Part shown: piece after piece, positions 36,402-45,320 of the stretch
Numbering within the stretch: the stretch's first letter is position 1
Layout: each line of letters starts with the position of its first letter
NCBI GenBank assembly: GCA_902531175.1
Contig: CACADE010000008.1
Location: 1 to 58,942, forward strand
From: an uncultured Pelagibacteraceae bacterium
Lineage (GTDB): Bacteria; Pseudomonadota; Alphaproteobacteria; Pelagibacterales; Pelagibacteraceae
Direction: 5' to 3'
DNA: 58,942 nt
Program-made: the position numbers and the translations under genes
The notes under the pieces: model-generated
Told to the model about the DNA's origin: nothing
The model's input: only the letters and a program-made list of their open reading frames with translations
Databases searched by the model: none

Positions 36402-37802
36402 ATGACTGATCAATTAGGTGCTCTCACAACATTATTTACGGAATTTTACTATTGGGTAACTGTGGTTCTGATGTTTTTGATCCACGTGGGTTTCTGTATG
36501 TATGAAGTTGGGGCATCTCGTTACAAACATCACCAACATACTCTTATGAAAAATACAATGCTGATACCACTGGTAACTGTCACATGGTTTTTCTTTGGTT
36601 GGTGGATATACTGGGCATTTCCAACAGGACCAGGATTAGCTCCTTCAATTATGACCGAAAGTACCGGTCTAGTTCTTGGAGGTGGATTTGGTGGAAATGA
36701 TCTTGCTAACCCTACAAATGCATTGATGGCCGTAAATCTTAATGATCATATAATGGGTGTCTTCTGGGCAGCTTTTTTATTATTTTCATGGACTGCAGCA
36801 TCAATTGTATCTGGAGCGGTTATTGAAAGGATAACTACTTTTGCATTTGGAATACTTGCAATTGCAATTGGATCTGTTTTCTGGACAATAGATGCTTCAT
36901 GGGGATGGCATTTTGATGGATGGATGTTAAAAATATTAGGATATCACGATGCTTATGCTTCTGGAGTAATTCATGCAATTGCCGGAGGTTTTGCCTTAGG
37001 TGTTCTAATTGTTTTAGGACCAAGAATTGGAAAATTTTCATCTAGCGGAGAACCAAGAAACATTGGACCAAGAAATCCTTGGTTAGTGACTGTTGGATTA
37101 TTCTTAATCTATACAGGTTTTTGGGGCTTTTACGCAGCATGTAATGTTCCGATTTATGATCTTGGACCTGAATATGGTATGGAAGGTGTAACTTTCTTTA
37201 CTGCAACTAACATCTACCTAACTCCAACCACACTCAGTGGAATAACGATGAACTTTTTAATGTCGTTATCTGGAGGGTTGTTAGCAGGATATGTGGTCTC
37301 GAAGGGGGATCCTTTCTGGACTTATTCATCAGGACTTGCGGGAATAATATGTGCATCTGCAGGTAATGATTTATATCATCCAATACAATCAATGATAATC
37401 GGTATGATCGGAGTAGTTATAGCTTACAAAATGCATTACTGGGTCGAGAAAAAGTATAAAATCGACGATGCGGTTGGAGCGGTAGCTGTTCATGGTTATG
37501 CTGGATTTGTTGGTCTTGTAATATGTGGTTTCGTTTTAAATGGTTATCCTTCATCTGGATACAGTGTTGGGGCTATGTGGGATGGAACTAATTATGCAGC
37601 AATTAATCCTCTTGGAATGTTTATCGGTGCAATAATAATGTTTTTTGTACTAGGTATGCTTCCTGGATATATAATTGCAAAAGTTCTTCACGGAATGGGT
37701 AAATTAAGAATACCAAGAGAAGTAGAACTTGCAGGACTTGACTATACAATTATGGAAGAGGCTAAAGAAGACGAGAAAGCTGTAGTCTCGGCCAGTAGAT
37801 AA
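36402..37802 (+). CDS. amt: Ammonium transporter (Amt family)
   Basis: Inner-membrane channel for ammonium and possibly methylammonium, 466 residues with 11-12 hydrophobic segments. The paired His of the Amt pore are seen in SGVIHAIAGGFALG (about 186-199) and VAVHGYAGFVG (about 361-371). The phenylalanine-gate region is in GVFWAAFLLFSWTAASIVSGA. A strong ribosome site GGAGAGAG precedes the ATG. The 117-base upstream gap is AT-rich with no recognised riboswitch. No glnK/PII gene follows, which is the usual Amt partner; instead a 73-residue membrane protein follows. Confidence 0.93.
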   Translation: MTDQLGALTTLFTEFYYWVTVVLMFLIHVGFCMYEVGASRYKHHQHTLMKNTMLIPLVTVTWFFFGWWIYWAFPTGPGLAPSIMTESTGLVLGGGFGGNDLANPTNALMAVNLNDHIMGVFWAAFLLFSWTAASIVSGAVIERITTFAFGILAIAIGSVFWTIDASWGWHFDGWMLKILGYHDAYASGVIHAIAGGFALGVLIVLGPRIGKFSSSGEPRNIGPRNPWLVTVGLFLIYTGFWGFYAACNVPIYDLGPEYGMEGVTFFTATNIYLTPTTLSGITMNFLMSLSGGLLAGYVVSKGDPFWTYSSGLAGIICASAGNDLYHPIQSMIIGMIGVVIAYKMHYWVEKKYKIDDAVGAVAVHGYAGFVGLVICGFVLNGYPSSGYSVGAMWDGTNYAAINPLGMFIGAIIMFFVLGMLPGYIIAKVLHGMGKLRIPREVELAGLDYTIMEEAKEDEKAVVSASR

Positions 37803-37809
37803 AGGAGGT
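37801..37809 (+). promoter_or_regulatory. Perfect Shine-Dalgarno overlapping the amt stop codon
   Basis: AAAGGAGGT shares its first two bases with the amt TAA stop and lies 6 bases before the ATG at 37816. Between them sits an ATG followed at once by TAA (37810-37815), which is too close to the AGGAGG to be used efficiently. A site this perfect is rare in the window and implies strong expression of the small downstream protein. Confidence 0.8.
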
Positions 37810-37815
37810 ATGTAA

Positions 37816-38037
37816 ATGGCAACAGTATCAAATTGGATAGATCATTTAAGTGCCTCTGAGGTACAAGGATCTGTCTATCCAGGTGTTGGTTCGGAAGGAG
37901 TGCTAGTTATAATAGCAATTCTTATTTGGGTTGGCTGGCATGTTATTTCATCTAAACAAGAAGATGGTAAGATGAATGCAATTGTCAGAAAAAAACCAAG
38001 TGCTAACGACTGGAAAAGCAATATAACAGACGGTTAA
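37816..38037 (+). CDS. Small single-span membrane protein downstream of amt
   Basis: A 73-residue protein with one hydrophobic segment at about 27-45 (GVLVIIAILIWVGWHVI), a short amphipathic N-terminus and a Lys-rich C-terminus. The positive-inside rule places the C-terminus in the cytoplasm. It begins 13 bases after amt with a perfect ribosome site and ends just before a terminator, so amt and this gene form a two-gene unit. It occupies the place where glnK often stands next to amt. The family is not recognised; a transporter subunit or modulator is a guess. Confidence 0.78.
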   Translation: MATVSNWIDHLSASEVQGSVYPGVGSEGVLVIIAILIWVGWHVISSKQEDGKMNAIVRKKPSANDWKSNITDG

Positions 38038-38045
38038 AACTTTTA

Positions 38046-38081
38046 AGAGGGCGCATGAAATACTGTGCCCTCTTTTTTTTT
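38046..38081 (+). terminator. Rho-independent terminator of the amt unit
   Basis: AGAGGGCGCA (38046-38055) pairs with TGTGCCCTCT (38064-38073) with one G-T pair and an 8-base loop, followed by a T run to 38081. It begins 9 bases after the stop of the small membrane protein gene. This is one of only three clear terminators in the window. Confidence 0.93.
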
Positions 38082-38082
38082 A

Positions 38083-38247
38083 ATGCAAAATTCTGAAGAA
38101 AATAATCAAAATGAAAATAAAACTCCTAGCAAAATGGCACGTCTTGCTTGGCCAAAAGCAAAGTATGGAGTAATTATAGCAATATTAATTATTATTGGTG
38201 TAAATTTAATTTATTACAAAGATTTCTTTTTATCATTTTTTAAATAA
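38083..38247 (+). CDS. Small single-span membrane protein, 54 aa
   Basis: Short protein starting MQNSEENNQNENKTPSK, with a polar Asn/Glu-rich N-terminus, a basic patch (ARLAWPKAKYG), one hydrophobic segment of about 20 residues and a Lys/Phe-rich end. A longer version from a GTG at 38065 would start inside the stem of the preceding terminator and encode the U-tract, so the ATG right after the U-tract is preferred. No ribosome site is obvious. The next gene (GlnT-like) starts 17 bases later. Unknown function. Confidence 0.55.
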   Translation: MQNSEENNQNENKTPSKMARLAWPKAKYGVIIAILIIIGVNLIYYKDFFLSFFK

Positions 38248-38264
38248 TTGTGTTACGTTATTAG

Positions 38265-39590
38265 ATGGCAAAAAATTTATTTAAAATTGCAAAACAAAAA
38301 AAAATTAAATATTTTTTGATAAGTTTTGTAGATTTATTTGGTGTCTTAAGATCAAAATTGGTTCCTGCTCATGCAATAAAAGATATGCAAGTAAATGGTG
38401 CTGGATTTGCTGGATTTGCAGCTTGGCTAGATATGACGCCAGCTGACTCTGATATGTTTGCAATACCTGATCCTGACAGTTTAATTCAACTACCATGGAA
38501 TAAAGAAGTTGGTTGGTTGGCTTCGGATTTATGGATGAATGGTAAACCAGTCGATGCTTCACCAAGAGTGATGTTAAAAAAACAAATAAAAAAATTATCT
38601 GAATTGGGATACAGCATGAAGTCAGGTGTAGAGTGTGAGTATTTTTTGATTTCTCCTGATGGGGACACAATTGCAGATAATAGAGATACTCAATCAAAAC
38701 CTTGTTATGACCAGTCTTCATTAATGAGAAGATATGAGCTTATAAAAGAAATATGTGATTGTATGATTGAAATGGGATGGGGTCCTTATCAAAATGATCA
38801 TGAAGATGCTAATGGGCAATTTGAAATGAATTGGGATTACTCAGATTGTCTAAAAACTGCTGACAGACACACTTTTTTTAAATTTATGGTTAAAACTATT
38901 GCAGAAAAGCATGATTTAAGAGCAACATTTATGCCAAAACCTTTTGAAAATTTGACTGGTAACGGATGTCATGCACATATTTCTTTATGGAAAGGAAAGA
39001 AAAATATATTTCTTGATCAACATGATAAACTTGGGCTAAGCAAGATCGCTTATAATTTTTTAGGAGGCATAATGAGGCATGCTTCATCCTTATCTACTTT
39101 TTTTAATCCAACAATAAATAGTTACAGACGAATAAATGCTGCACCAACAAAATCTGGTGCCACATGGTCTCCAAGCAGTATATCATACACAGGAAATAAC
39201 CGTACACATATGATAAGGGTTCCTGATCCAGGAAGATTTGAATTAAGACTTATGGATGGATCCGCAAATCCTTATTTACTTCAAGCTAGTGTATTAGCTG
39301 CAGGAATGGAGGGATTAAGTAAAAGAATTAATCCTGGAAAACCTCTTTTTTGTAATATGTATGAGGATTATAAAAATTATCCAAACCTTTCTAAATTACC
39401 AAATGAACTAAAAGATTCTCTTGATAAAATTGAAAATAATAAAGAAATGAATAAAGCATTTGGAAAAGAAGTAATTAAAAGTTACGTCAAGTTAAGGACT
39501 TCGGAATTAAAAGATTTTAATGATCACGAAAAATTTGATAAGTCCAAACCAATTACAAAATGGGAAAGACAGAATACTCTAGACTGTTAA
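38265..39590 (+). CDS. Type III glutamine synthetase (GlnT-like)
   Basis: Glutamine-synthetase-fold ligase of 441 residues, the size of rhizobial GlnT-type enzymes. Active-site features are GVECEYFLISPDG (about 125-137), QNDHEDANGQFEMNWDYS (about 178-195), GNGCHAHISLW (about 235-245) and RFELRLMDGSANPYL. It differs from GmaS at 31203 in length and in these motifs. It is followed after one base by a diaminopropionate ammonia-lyase-like gene, so its amine substrate may be something other than ammonium. No Shine-Dalgarno is visible before the ATG. Confidence 0.87.
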   Translation: MAKNLFKIAKQKKIKYFLISFVDLFGVLRSKLVPAHAIKDMQVNGAGFAGFAAWLDMTPADSDMFAIPDPDSLIQLPWNKEVGWLASDLWMNGKPVDASPRVMLKKQIKKLSELGYSMKSGVECEYFLISPDGDTIADNRDTQSKPCYDQSSLMRRYELIKEICDCMIEMGWGPYQNDHEDANGQFEMNWDYSDCLKTADRHTFFKFMVKTIAEKHDLRATFMPKPFENLTGNGCHAHISLWKGKKNIFLDQHDKLGLSKIAYNFLGGIMRHASSLSTFFNPTINSYRRINAAPTKSGATWSPSSISYTGNNRTHMIRVPDPGRFELRLMDGSANPYLLQASVLAAGMEGLSKRINPGKPLFCNMYEDYKNYPNLSKLPNELKDSLDKIENNKEMNKAFGKEVIKSYVKLRTSELKDFNDHEKFDKSKPITKWERQNTLDC

Positions 39591-39591
39591 A

Positions 39592-40725
39592 GTGAAAAGC
39601 TTTGATAGTTATAGAAAATGGAAATATACAAAATTTTTTTCGAATAAAAATTATAGTTTTAATCGAAAATATATTTTAAATATTATTTCATCAAAAATAA
39701 TCACTGATGCTTTTAATTCTATATCCAAGTGGAAAAACTATAAAAAAACACCATTATTAAAATTAGAGAAACTAAACAAAAATTTAAAACTTAATAATAT
39801 TTTTTACAAAGATGAGTCGAAAAGATTTCATTTAAAATCATTTAAAGCTTTAGGTGGAGCATATGCTGTAGAAAAAATATCTAAAAAGAAAAAAAATATA
39901 ATTATATCATCTGCAACAGCTGGAAATCATGGTAGATCAGTTGCTTGGGGTGCTCAAAGATTAGGTTTACAATGTAAAATTTTTGTTAGTCAATATGTAA
40001 GTGAAGAGAGAGTAAAAGAAATTGAAAAATTTGGAGCCGATGTAATTCGAGTAAAAGGTAATTACGAAAATTCATTAAACGAGTGTAAAAAATTATCAAA
40101 AAAGAATAATTGGAATATAGTTCAAGATGTATCCACGAAGAATTATAGTTATGTTCCTTTGTTAACTATGGCTGGTTATTCAATTATGATTAAAGAAATT
40201 TCAAAACAAACTACGCATTATATTACGCATATATTCCTTCAAGCTGGCGTTGGTGGCATGGCAGCAGGTGTAGTTGCAGGAGTTGCAAAATATTTCAAGA
40301 GAATTCCTAAAATAATAATAGTTGAACCTGATAGAGCTGATTGTGTACTTCAAAGCATAAAAAGCAAAAGTTTAAAAAAAATTAAAATAAAAAAAGAGAG
40401 TATAATGGGTGGTATGTCATGCAATGAAATGTCTCTCATACCTTGGCATGTATTAAAAAAAGCTACTGATTGTTGTGTCGCTGTAAATGACTCAAAAGTT
40501 CCTAAAACTGTTGCAATGCTTAAAGACAAGAAACTCGGCAAAAAATCAATAATAGGTGGTGAATGTGCTACACCAGGAATTATCAGTCTTATTAGTCTCT
40601 GTAATAATCCTAAAACAAAGAAATTAATAAATCTTAACGAAAAATCTAACGTTTTAGTTATTGGATGCGAAGGTAATGCAGATGTAAAACTTTATAAACA
40701 ATTGCTATCTAAAGGTAGAAAGTAA
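39592..40725 (+). CDS. Diaminopropionate ammonia-lyase-like PLP enzyme
   Basis: Fold-type II PLP enzyme of 377 residues, expected to eliminate ammonia from 2,3-diaminopropionate to give pyruvate and ammonium. The Schiff-base Lys85 lies in HLKSFKALGGAYA (80-92). SATAGNHGRSVAWGA (about 105-119) is the phosphate/cofactor Asn loop, and QAGVGGMAAGVVAG (about 209-222) is the Gly-rich phosphate-binding loop. GGMSCNEMSLIPW and GGECATPG are typical of the YgeX/diaminopropionate lyase group. The start is GTG at 39592, one base after the upstream stop. Serine/threonine dehydratase is an alternative but less likely. Confidence 0.85.
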   Translation: MKSFDSYRKWKYTKFFSNKNYSFNRKYILNIISSKIITDAFNSISKWKNYKKTPLLKLEKLNKNLKLNNIFYKDESKRFHLKSFKALGGAYAVEKISKKKKNIIISSATAGNHGRSVAWGAQRLGLQCKIFVSQYVSEERVKEIEKFGADVIRVKGNYENSLNECKKLSKKNNWNIVQDVSTKNYSYVPLLTMAGYSIMIKEISKQTTHYITHIFLQAGVGGMAAGVVAGVAKYFKRIPKIIIVEPDRADCVLQSIKSKSLKKIKIKKESIMGGMSCNEMSLIPWHVLKKATDCCVAVNDSKVPKTVAMLKDKKLGKKSIIGGECATPGIISLISLCNNPKTKKLINLNEKSNVLVIGCEGNADVKLYKQLLSKGRK

Positions 40726-40730
40726 ATTAT

Positions 40731-42149
40731 ATGTCAAAAAAAGCTGTTGTTTGGATAAGAGACGATTTTAGAATAAAAAATAATTCTGCATTATCTTATG
40801 CAACAAATAATTACGATACTGTCACAGTATTATATATTTATAACAAGGAAAATTTCGATGATGTTCGAGAAGCACAAAAATGGTGGGTAAGTAAATCTTT
40901 AATTAATTTTAAAAGTGAGTTAATTAAATACAATATTGAATTAGAATTAATATTTTCTGATGAGATAACTTTTTTTAGTAAAATAAAAGACAAACAAGAA
41001 ATTTCAGTATTTTGGAATAAAATATATGAGCCATCTCAATTAAAGTTAGATAATGATATCATTAAAATTTTTGAAAAAAACAAAATACTTTCAAAATGCT
41101 TTAAAGGAAATGTTCTTAATGAATATAATAATGTTACAAAAGATGATGGAAGCCCTTATAAAGTTTATAGTCCATTTTGGAGAGTTGGAGAGCAAATTTA
41201 CTTAGATAGTATCCCAAACAAATCATTAAACATAAAAAAAGTTAAGAGCAAAATAAAATTATTCAAAAATAATAATGTTCCAGATCAAATTTTACCAAAG
41301 AAAAATTGGTATAAAAAATTTGAAAAATATTGGGATCCATCTGAAAAACAATCCGAAAAATATTTAAATGATTTTGTCGAAAGTAGAATGTTGAAATATG
41401 GAGTTGATAGAGATTATCCAGCTATAAATGGTTCGTCAAAACTTTCACCATTTATAAGAAACGGACAAATACACGTAAGTAATATTTGGGACAAATGTTA
41501 TAAATATAAATCAAAAAATATTAGTGTTAAAAAATATCTAAATGAATTAGGCTGGAGAGAATTTTCACATAGTTTAATTAATTATTTCCCTGAAATGCTA
41601 AAAGGTAATTTAAGAAAAGAATTTGATAAATTTCCATGGGATAAAAATGCAAAAAATTTGAAAGCTTGGAAAAATGGTATGACTGGATACCCAATTGTTG
41701 ATGCCGGGATGAGACAACTTTATGAAACAGGTTGGATGCATAACAGAATTAGAATGGTAGTTGGTTCTTTTCTTGTAAAACATTTAAGAATTAATTGGAA
41801 AGAGGGTGAAAAACATTTTAGAAATTGTTTGTTAGATTTTAATGAAGCAAATAATGTTGCACAATGGCAATGGGTTGCTGGCTGTGGTGCAGATGCAGCC
41901 CCTTATTTTAGAATTTTTAATCCTATCTTGCAGGGTGAAAAATTTGATAAACAAGGTTTGTATGTAAAAAAATGGGTACCTGAACTTGAGAGAGTTCCAA
42001 GTAAATTTATTCATAAACCATGGGAGATGGAAATAAAATATCAGGAAGCCATAAAAACTAAAATTGGTTCTGATTACCCTTCCCCAATAGTTGTTCATGA
42101 AGAAGCTAGAAACGCAGCTCTCAAAGCATTTCAAACTTTAAAAAATTAA
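40731..42149 (+). CDS. phrB: Deoxyribodipyrimidine photolyase
   Basis: Light-driven repair of cyclobutane pyrimidine dimers, 472 residues. The N-terminal Rossmann antenna domain begins AVVWIRDDFRIKNN. The FAD-binding helical domain contains LNELGWREFSHSL (about 263-275), AWKNGMTGYPIVDAGMRQL (about 307-325) and the conserved WMHNRIRMVVGSFLVKHL. QWQWVAGCGADAAPYFRIFNP follows near 380-400. A surface-ocean lifestyle fits. Its stop directly touches the end of the convergent yjbQ gene. A class I CPD photolyase is most likely; a (6-4) photolyase or cryptochrome cannot be excluded. Confidence 0.93.
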   Translation: MSKKAVVWIRDDFRIKNNSALSYATNNYDTVTVLYIYNKENFDDVREAQKWWVSKSLINFKSELIKYNIELELIFSDEITFFSKIKDKQEISVFWNKIYEPSQLKLDNDIIKIFEKNKILSKCFKGNVLNEYNNVTKDDGSPYKVYSPFWRVGEQIYLDSIPNKSLNIKKVKSKIKLFKNNNVPDQILPKKNWYKKFEKYWDPSEKQSEKYLNDFVESRMLKYGVDRDYPAINGSSKLSPFIRNGQIHVSNIWDKCYKYKSKNISVKKYLNELGWREFSHSLINYFPEMLKGNLRKEFDKFPWDKNAKNLKAWKNGMTGYPIVDAGMRQLYETGWMHNRIRMVVGSFLVKHLRINWKEGEKHFRNCLLDFNEANNVAQWQWVAGCGADAAPYFRIFNPILQGEKFDKQGLYVKKWVPELERVPSKFIHKPWEMEIKYQEAIKTKIGSDYPSPIVVHEEARNAALKAFQTLKN

Positions 42150-42569
42150 TTAATCTCCAATAAAATGATGAATAATCAGCCTTTTAGTAGAAGCTAACCT
42201 ATGTTCAAAAAGGTAAATTCCTTGCCAAGTTCCTAACAAAAGTTGTTTGTTTTTTATACTAAGGGATATTTGATTGTTAGTTAAAGCTGACTTTATATGA
42301 GCTGGCATATCGTCCTTACCTTCTATTGTATGAATATATAATTTATTATCCATTGGAGCAATTTTGTCAAAATAATTAATTAAATCTGATTGAACATCAG
42401 GATCAGCGTTTTCTTGAACGATTAAAGATGCACTAGTGTGCTGAATGCTTAAATTTAAAATACCATTATTAAAATTATTTTTGTTTATCCAGTCTATCGT
42501 TTGATCGGTAAATTCATATAATTTTTGACCATTTGTTTTAAGTTCAAGATTAAAAAATTCTTGCCTCAT
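42150..42569 (-). CDS. yjbQ: YjbQ family protein (UPF0047)
   Basis: Small conserved protein of 139 residues from a family reported to have weak thiamine-phosphate synthase activity. Conserved elements are LNLSIQHTSASLIVQENADPD (about 39-59), DDMPAHIKSALTN (about 86-98) and the GTWQGIYLFEHR ending (about 113-124) with metal-binding His residues. Its ATG overlaps the zapE stop by four bases. True physiological role unknown. Confidence 0.92.
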   Translation of the reverse strand: MRQEFFNLELKTNGQKLYEFTDQTIDWINKNNFNNGILNLSIQHTSASLIVQENADPDVQSDLINYFDKIAPMDNKLYIHTIEGKDDMPAHIKSALTNNQISLSIKNKQLLLGTWQGIYLFEHRLASTKRLIIHHFIGD

Positions 42570-43621
42570 AAATGTTTTTTTGATGTTAGTTCATATAATC
42601 GGCTAATGGTTCGCTTAAATGGTTTTTCTAATAATCTTGATGATGTGAGTTTATCAATATTTTGTTCTGCACTAATGGCCATAGGTATATTTTGATCATA
42701 CACGATATCTAAAAAAGTAATAAATCTTTGTTGTTGGTTTGAATTTAAATCATTAAATGCTGGTACATTTTCCATAACTATAAAAAAACAATTTTTTACT
42801 ATTTTAATATAATCTTCTGATCCCAAATTTTTATCACATACTTCTTTAAAAGTTAATCGAACAATTCCATCATAAAAATTTTTTAAAATAAATTTTCTTC
42901 CCTTAATGTTTAAAATCTTTTCTTTTAAAACCTTATCTTTAGTCAAAACTCTAAATAATTTATTTATTTTAAAATTGTTTTCTTGATTTAAAGGTGAGTA
43001 ATATCTTTGAGTTTTATTGCCTTTGGACTTTCTATAATCATCATCTATATTTAATTGATATTCAAATGATTGCTTTTGCATTATTTTTATAAATGGTTTG
43101 AATTGATCTCTTTGTAACCCATCTTTATACAAATTTTCGATTTTTATATTAGAAGTTACAATAATTTTTAAATCTTCTTTAAATATTTCATCAAATAATT
43201 TTCCAAGTATCATTGCATCTACTATATTTGTAACTTGAAACTCGTCAAAATATATTAATTTTGCTTTCGATTTTAATTTTTTAACAAATTTACTTATTTT
43301 ATTTTCATTATTTTTATCTTTGGATTGGTGTACAAAATCGTGAAATCTAAGCATAAATTCATTGAAGTGAAGTTTTAATTTTTCACCCTCAACTAAGTTG
43401 AAAAAAAAATCTAATATCATGGTTTTACCGACGCCTACATCTCCGTAAAGATAAAAGCCTTTTTTATAATTTTTTTTTGATAAAATTTTTGAGATAAATG
43501 ATTTGTAGTTTAATTTATAATATTCTTCTAATATTTTTATGAGTTTTATCTGATGTGAATTAACATCTAAATTTTTTTTTTTGCAGTAAAGTTTAAACTC
43601 TTTAACAAAACTTTTTTGCAT
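42566..43621 (-). CDS. zapE: ZapE/AFG1 family ATPase
   Basis: P-loop ATPase associated with the division ring in E. coli and with mitochondrial AFG1, 351 residues. Walker A GDVGVGKT is at 60-67 and Walker B is LIYFDEFQVTNIVDAMILG near 137-155. VTSN, RDQFKPFI and the RTISRLYEL ending are all family-like. It is one base from the upstream cupin gene and overlaps yjbQ by four, a tight leftward group. Confidence 0.92.
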   Translation of the reverse strand: MQKSFVKEFKLYCKKKNLDVNSHQIKLIKILEEYYKLNYKSFISKILSKKNYKKGFYLYGDVGVGKTMILDFFFNLVEGEKLKLHFNEFMLRFHDFVHQSKDKNNENKISKFVKKLKSKAKLIYFDEFQVTNIVDAMILGKLFDEIFKEDLKIIVTSNIKIENLYKDGLQRDQFKPFIKIMQKQSFEYQLNIDDDYRKSKGNKTQRYYSPLNQENNFKINKLFRVLTKDKVLKEKILNIKGRKFILKNFYDGIVRLTFKEVCDKNLGSEDYIKIVKNCFFIVMENVPAFNDLNSNQQQRFITFLDIVYDQNIPMAISAEQNIDKLTSSRLLEKPFKRTISRLYELTSKKHL

Positions 43622-44052
43622 TAATTTTTTTTTGAATTAAAATCGATACCGTATTCTGATCTTGGTCCTTTTCTTAATCCAAAAGGTCCAGAGATAAATA
43701 TTGTCATCGGCCTTGTTCCTGGCTCAAGGTCAACTCTATGATATTCATTGGCTGATCTAAATCCAATATATCCAGGTTTTCTCCAGAACTTGCCTTTTTT
43801 AGTAGTTTCCCAATAACCGCCTTTCAGAATTATTGTAATATAAGGGAATAGATGATTATGAACTCCATCCCCATGATCATCATCCAACATTTCATGAATT
43901 AATATATTGAATGGAAACCATTTTGGTCTATTCCTAAATAATAAATAATATCTATTCATCCATGGTTTAGCTTCATTAAATTTTGGATGAGATGGACCCC
44001 TATCCAAAACTACTTTTTTTCTTCCAATTTTTTCTAAAAATTTTAATAACAT
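43621..44052 (-). CDS. Cupin-fold protein
   Basis: Small soluble protein of 143 residues with a cupin pattern. A His-x-His (HNH at 65-67) opens the metal motif, GGYWET (78-83) follows with the Glu ligand, and a His at 105 (NEYHRVDL) closes it. The sequence resembles a Fe(II)-dependent dioxygenase or sugar-binding cupin. The substrate is unknown. It starts where the BamB-like gene ends and overlaps zapE by one base. Confidence 0.8.
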   Translation of the reverse strand: MLLKFLEKIGRKKVVLDRGPSHPKFNEAKPWMNRYYLLFRNRPKWFPFNILIHEMLDDDHGDGVHNHLFPYITIILKGGYWETTKKGKFWRKPGYIGFRSANEYHRVDLEPGTRPMTIFISGPFGLRKGPRSEYGIDFNSKKN

Positions 44053-45320
44053 TAATTTGATCTTATAATTCCATTATTTTTAATTAAAAAAATATTAGCA
44101 TTATTAATAAATGGTCTCGATATTTTTTCGTTATTAAATTTAATTACTTTTTCTGTTTCAGAATTATTTAAATTGATAATCAAAATTCTTCCATTATCGG
44201 TAGACAAATAAATTTTATTCTTAGCAATAACAAAACCTACTGGTTTAACTTTTTCTCTTTTTTTAAAATTTGAGAAAACATCAGTTATCCTGATTATATT
44301 TCCAGTCTCAGTATCAATTACAAATAAATATCCTTCCTCAGAAATATTAAAAATATAATTTTCAGAAATCGTAGGCTTTAAACTGGAATTTACAGTTTGT
44401 TTCCATTTTACTATGCCAGTTCTTGTGTCAATTGAGAATAACTCATTTTTGTTGTTTGAAAAATATATTGTTTCATTATTTAAAATCATTTCCGAATTTT
44501 TTAGACTAAATGCATTTAAGATAATTTCGTTACTTTGAGTAGGTGTTTGCCAAACTAAACTTCCATCATTAATATTTAGTGCCGTAAGATCACCCAAATT
44601 ATTAAGTGAATAAACAATATCGTCTTTAATAATTACAGATAATTTTTTTTGAGATTTAATGAATGTATTTTCTGTTTGAAAATTCCATAATTCATTTCCA
44701 TCTAATATTGAGAAACATCTAATAACATTATCAAAATCAACAGTAACAAATTTATCATTTTTTATAGCAATATTTGAATTAAATGGAGATAGACTGTCCT
44801 TCTTCCAGTTTAGTTCCCCATTATCTAAATTTAACGAAAAAATATTTGAAAGAGTATCAACAGCAATAATTTTATTATCTATATAATTAAAATATAATAT
44901 TGGATTAAGTTTTTTCTCTTTCTTTGAGTAGTGATTTGCTTTCCACAAAGTTTCAAATTTTTCATTAATTCTTAATATCGTTCCTTTATTATCAAAATAA
45001 ATTAGATCATTATTTTCGATAAATAAAATATCTGTATCAATTGAATTAAACTGTTTAATCTTTGAAAATTTAAATGTTTTCTTTTTTTCAAATGTTGGCT
45101 CAAAGTTTATATGTCCATTATTATTTGTATTATTATTTATAAAACTATTATCTTTAACAAATTTAGATAGATTTATTTGTGTATTAGGATTTAATTGTTG
45201 TTGAATTGGTTTAATTTCTTCAAATAAAATTTTAGAATTAGTATTTTCTACAGATTTATCACTTTGACCACAACTTGATAATAAAAGTAAAAAGACGAAA
45301 TATAATATTATCCTACTCAC
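44052..45320 (-). CDS. bamB: Outer-membrane assembly lipoprotein BamB-like (PQQ-type beta-propeller)
   Basis: Probable lipoprotein with a lipobox in LLLLSSCG (Cys17) and a predicted 7-8 bladed propeller from about residue 80 to the end. PQQ-like repeats are visible: LDNGELNWKK, LDGNELWNF, INDGSLVWQT, TRTGIVKWKQ and ETGNIIRI. In E. coli bamB follows yfgM; here a YfgM-like gene directly precedes and overlaps it by eight bases, which supports the call. Its role would be to help BamA insert beta-barrel proteins. Divergent, as usual for SAR11. Confidence 0.82.
   Translation of the reverse strand: MSRIILYFVFLLLLSSCGQSDKSVENTNSKILFEEIKPIQQQLNPNTQINLSKFVKDNSFINNNTNNNGHINFEPTFEKKKTFKFSKIKQFNSIDTDILFIENNDLIYFDNKGTILRINEKFETLWKANHYSKKEKKLNPILYFNYIDNKIIAVDTLSNIFSLNLDNGELNWKKDSLSPFNSNIAIKNDKFVTVDFDNVIRCFSILDGNELWNFQTENTFIKSQKKLSVIIKDDIVYSLNNLGDLTALNINDGSLVWQTPTQSNEIILNAFSLKNSEMILNNETIYFSNNKNELFSIDTRTGIVKWKQTVNSSLKPTISENYIFNISEEGYLFVIDTETGNIIRITDVFSNFKKREKVKPVGFVIAKNKIYLSTDNGRILIINLNNSETEKVIKFNNEKISRPFINNANIFLIKNNGIIRSN

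Noticed and set aside
38065..38082. GTG start for the 54-aa protein
   Set aside because: It lies in the 3' stem of the terminator and would translate the U-tract.
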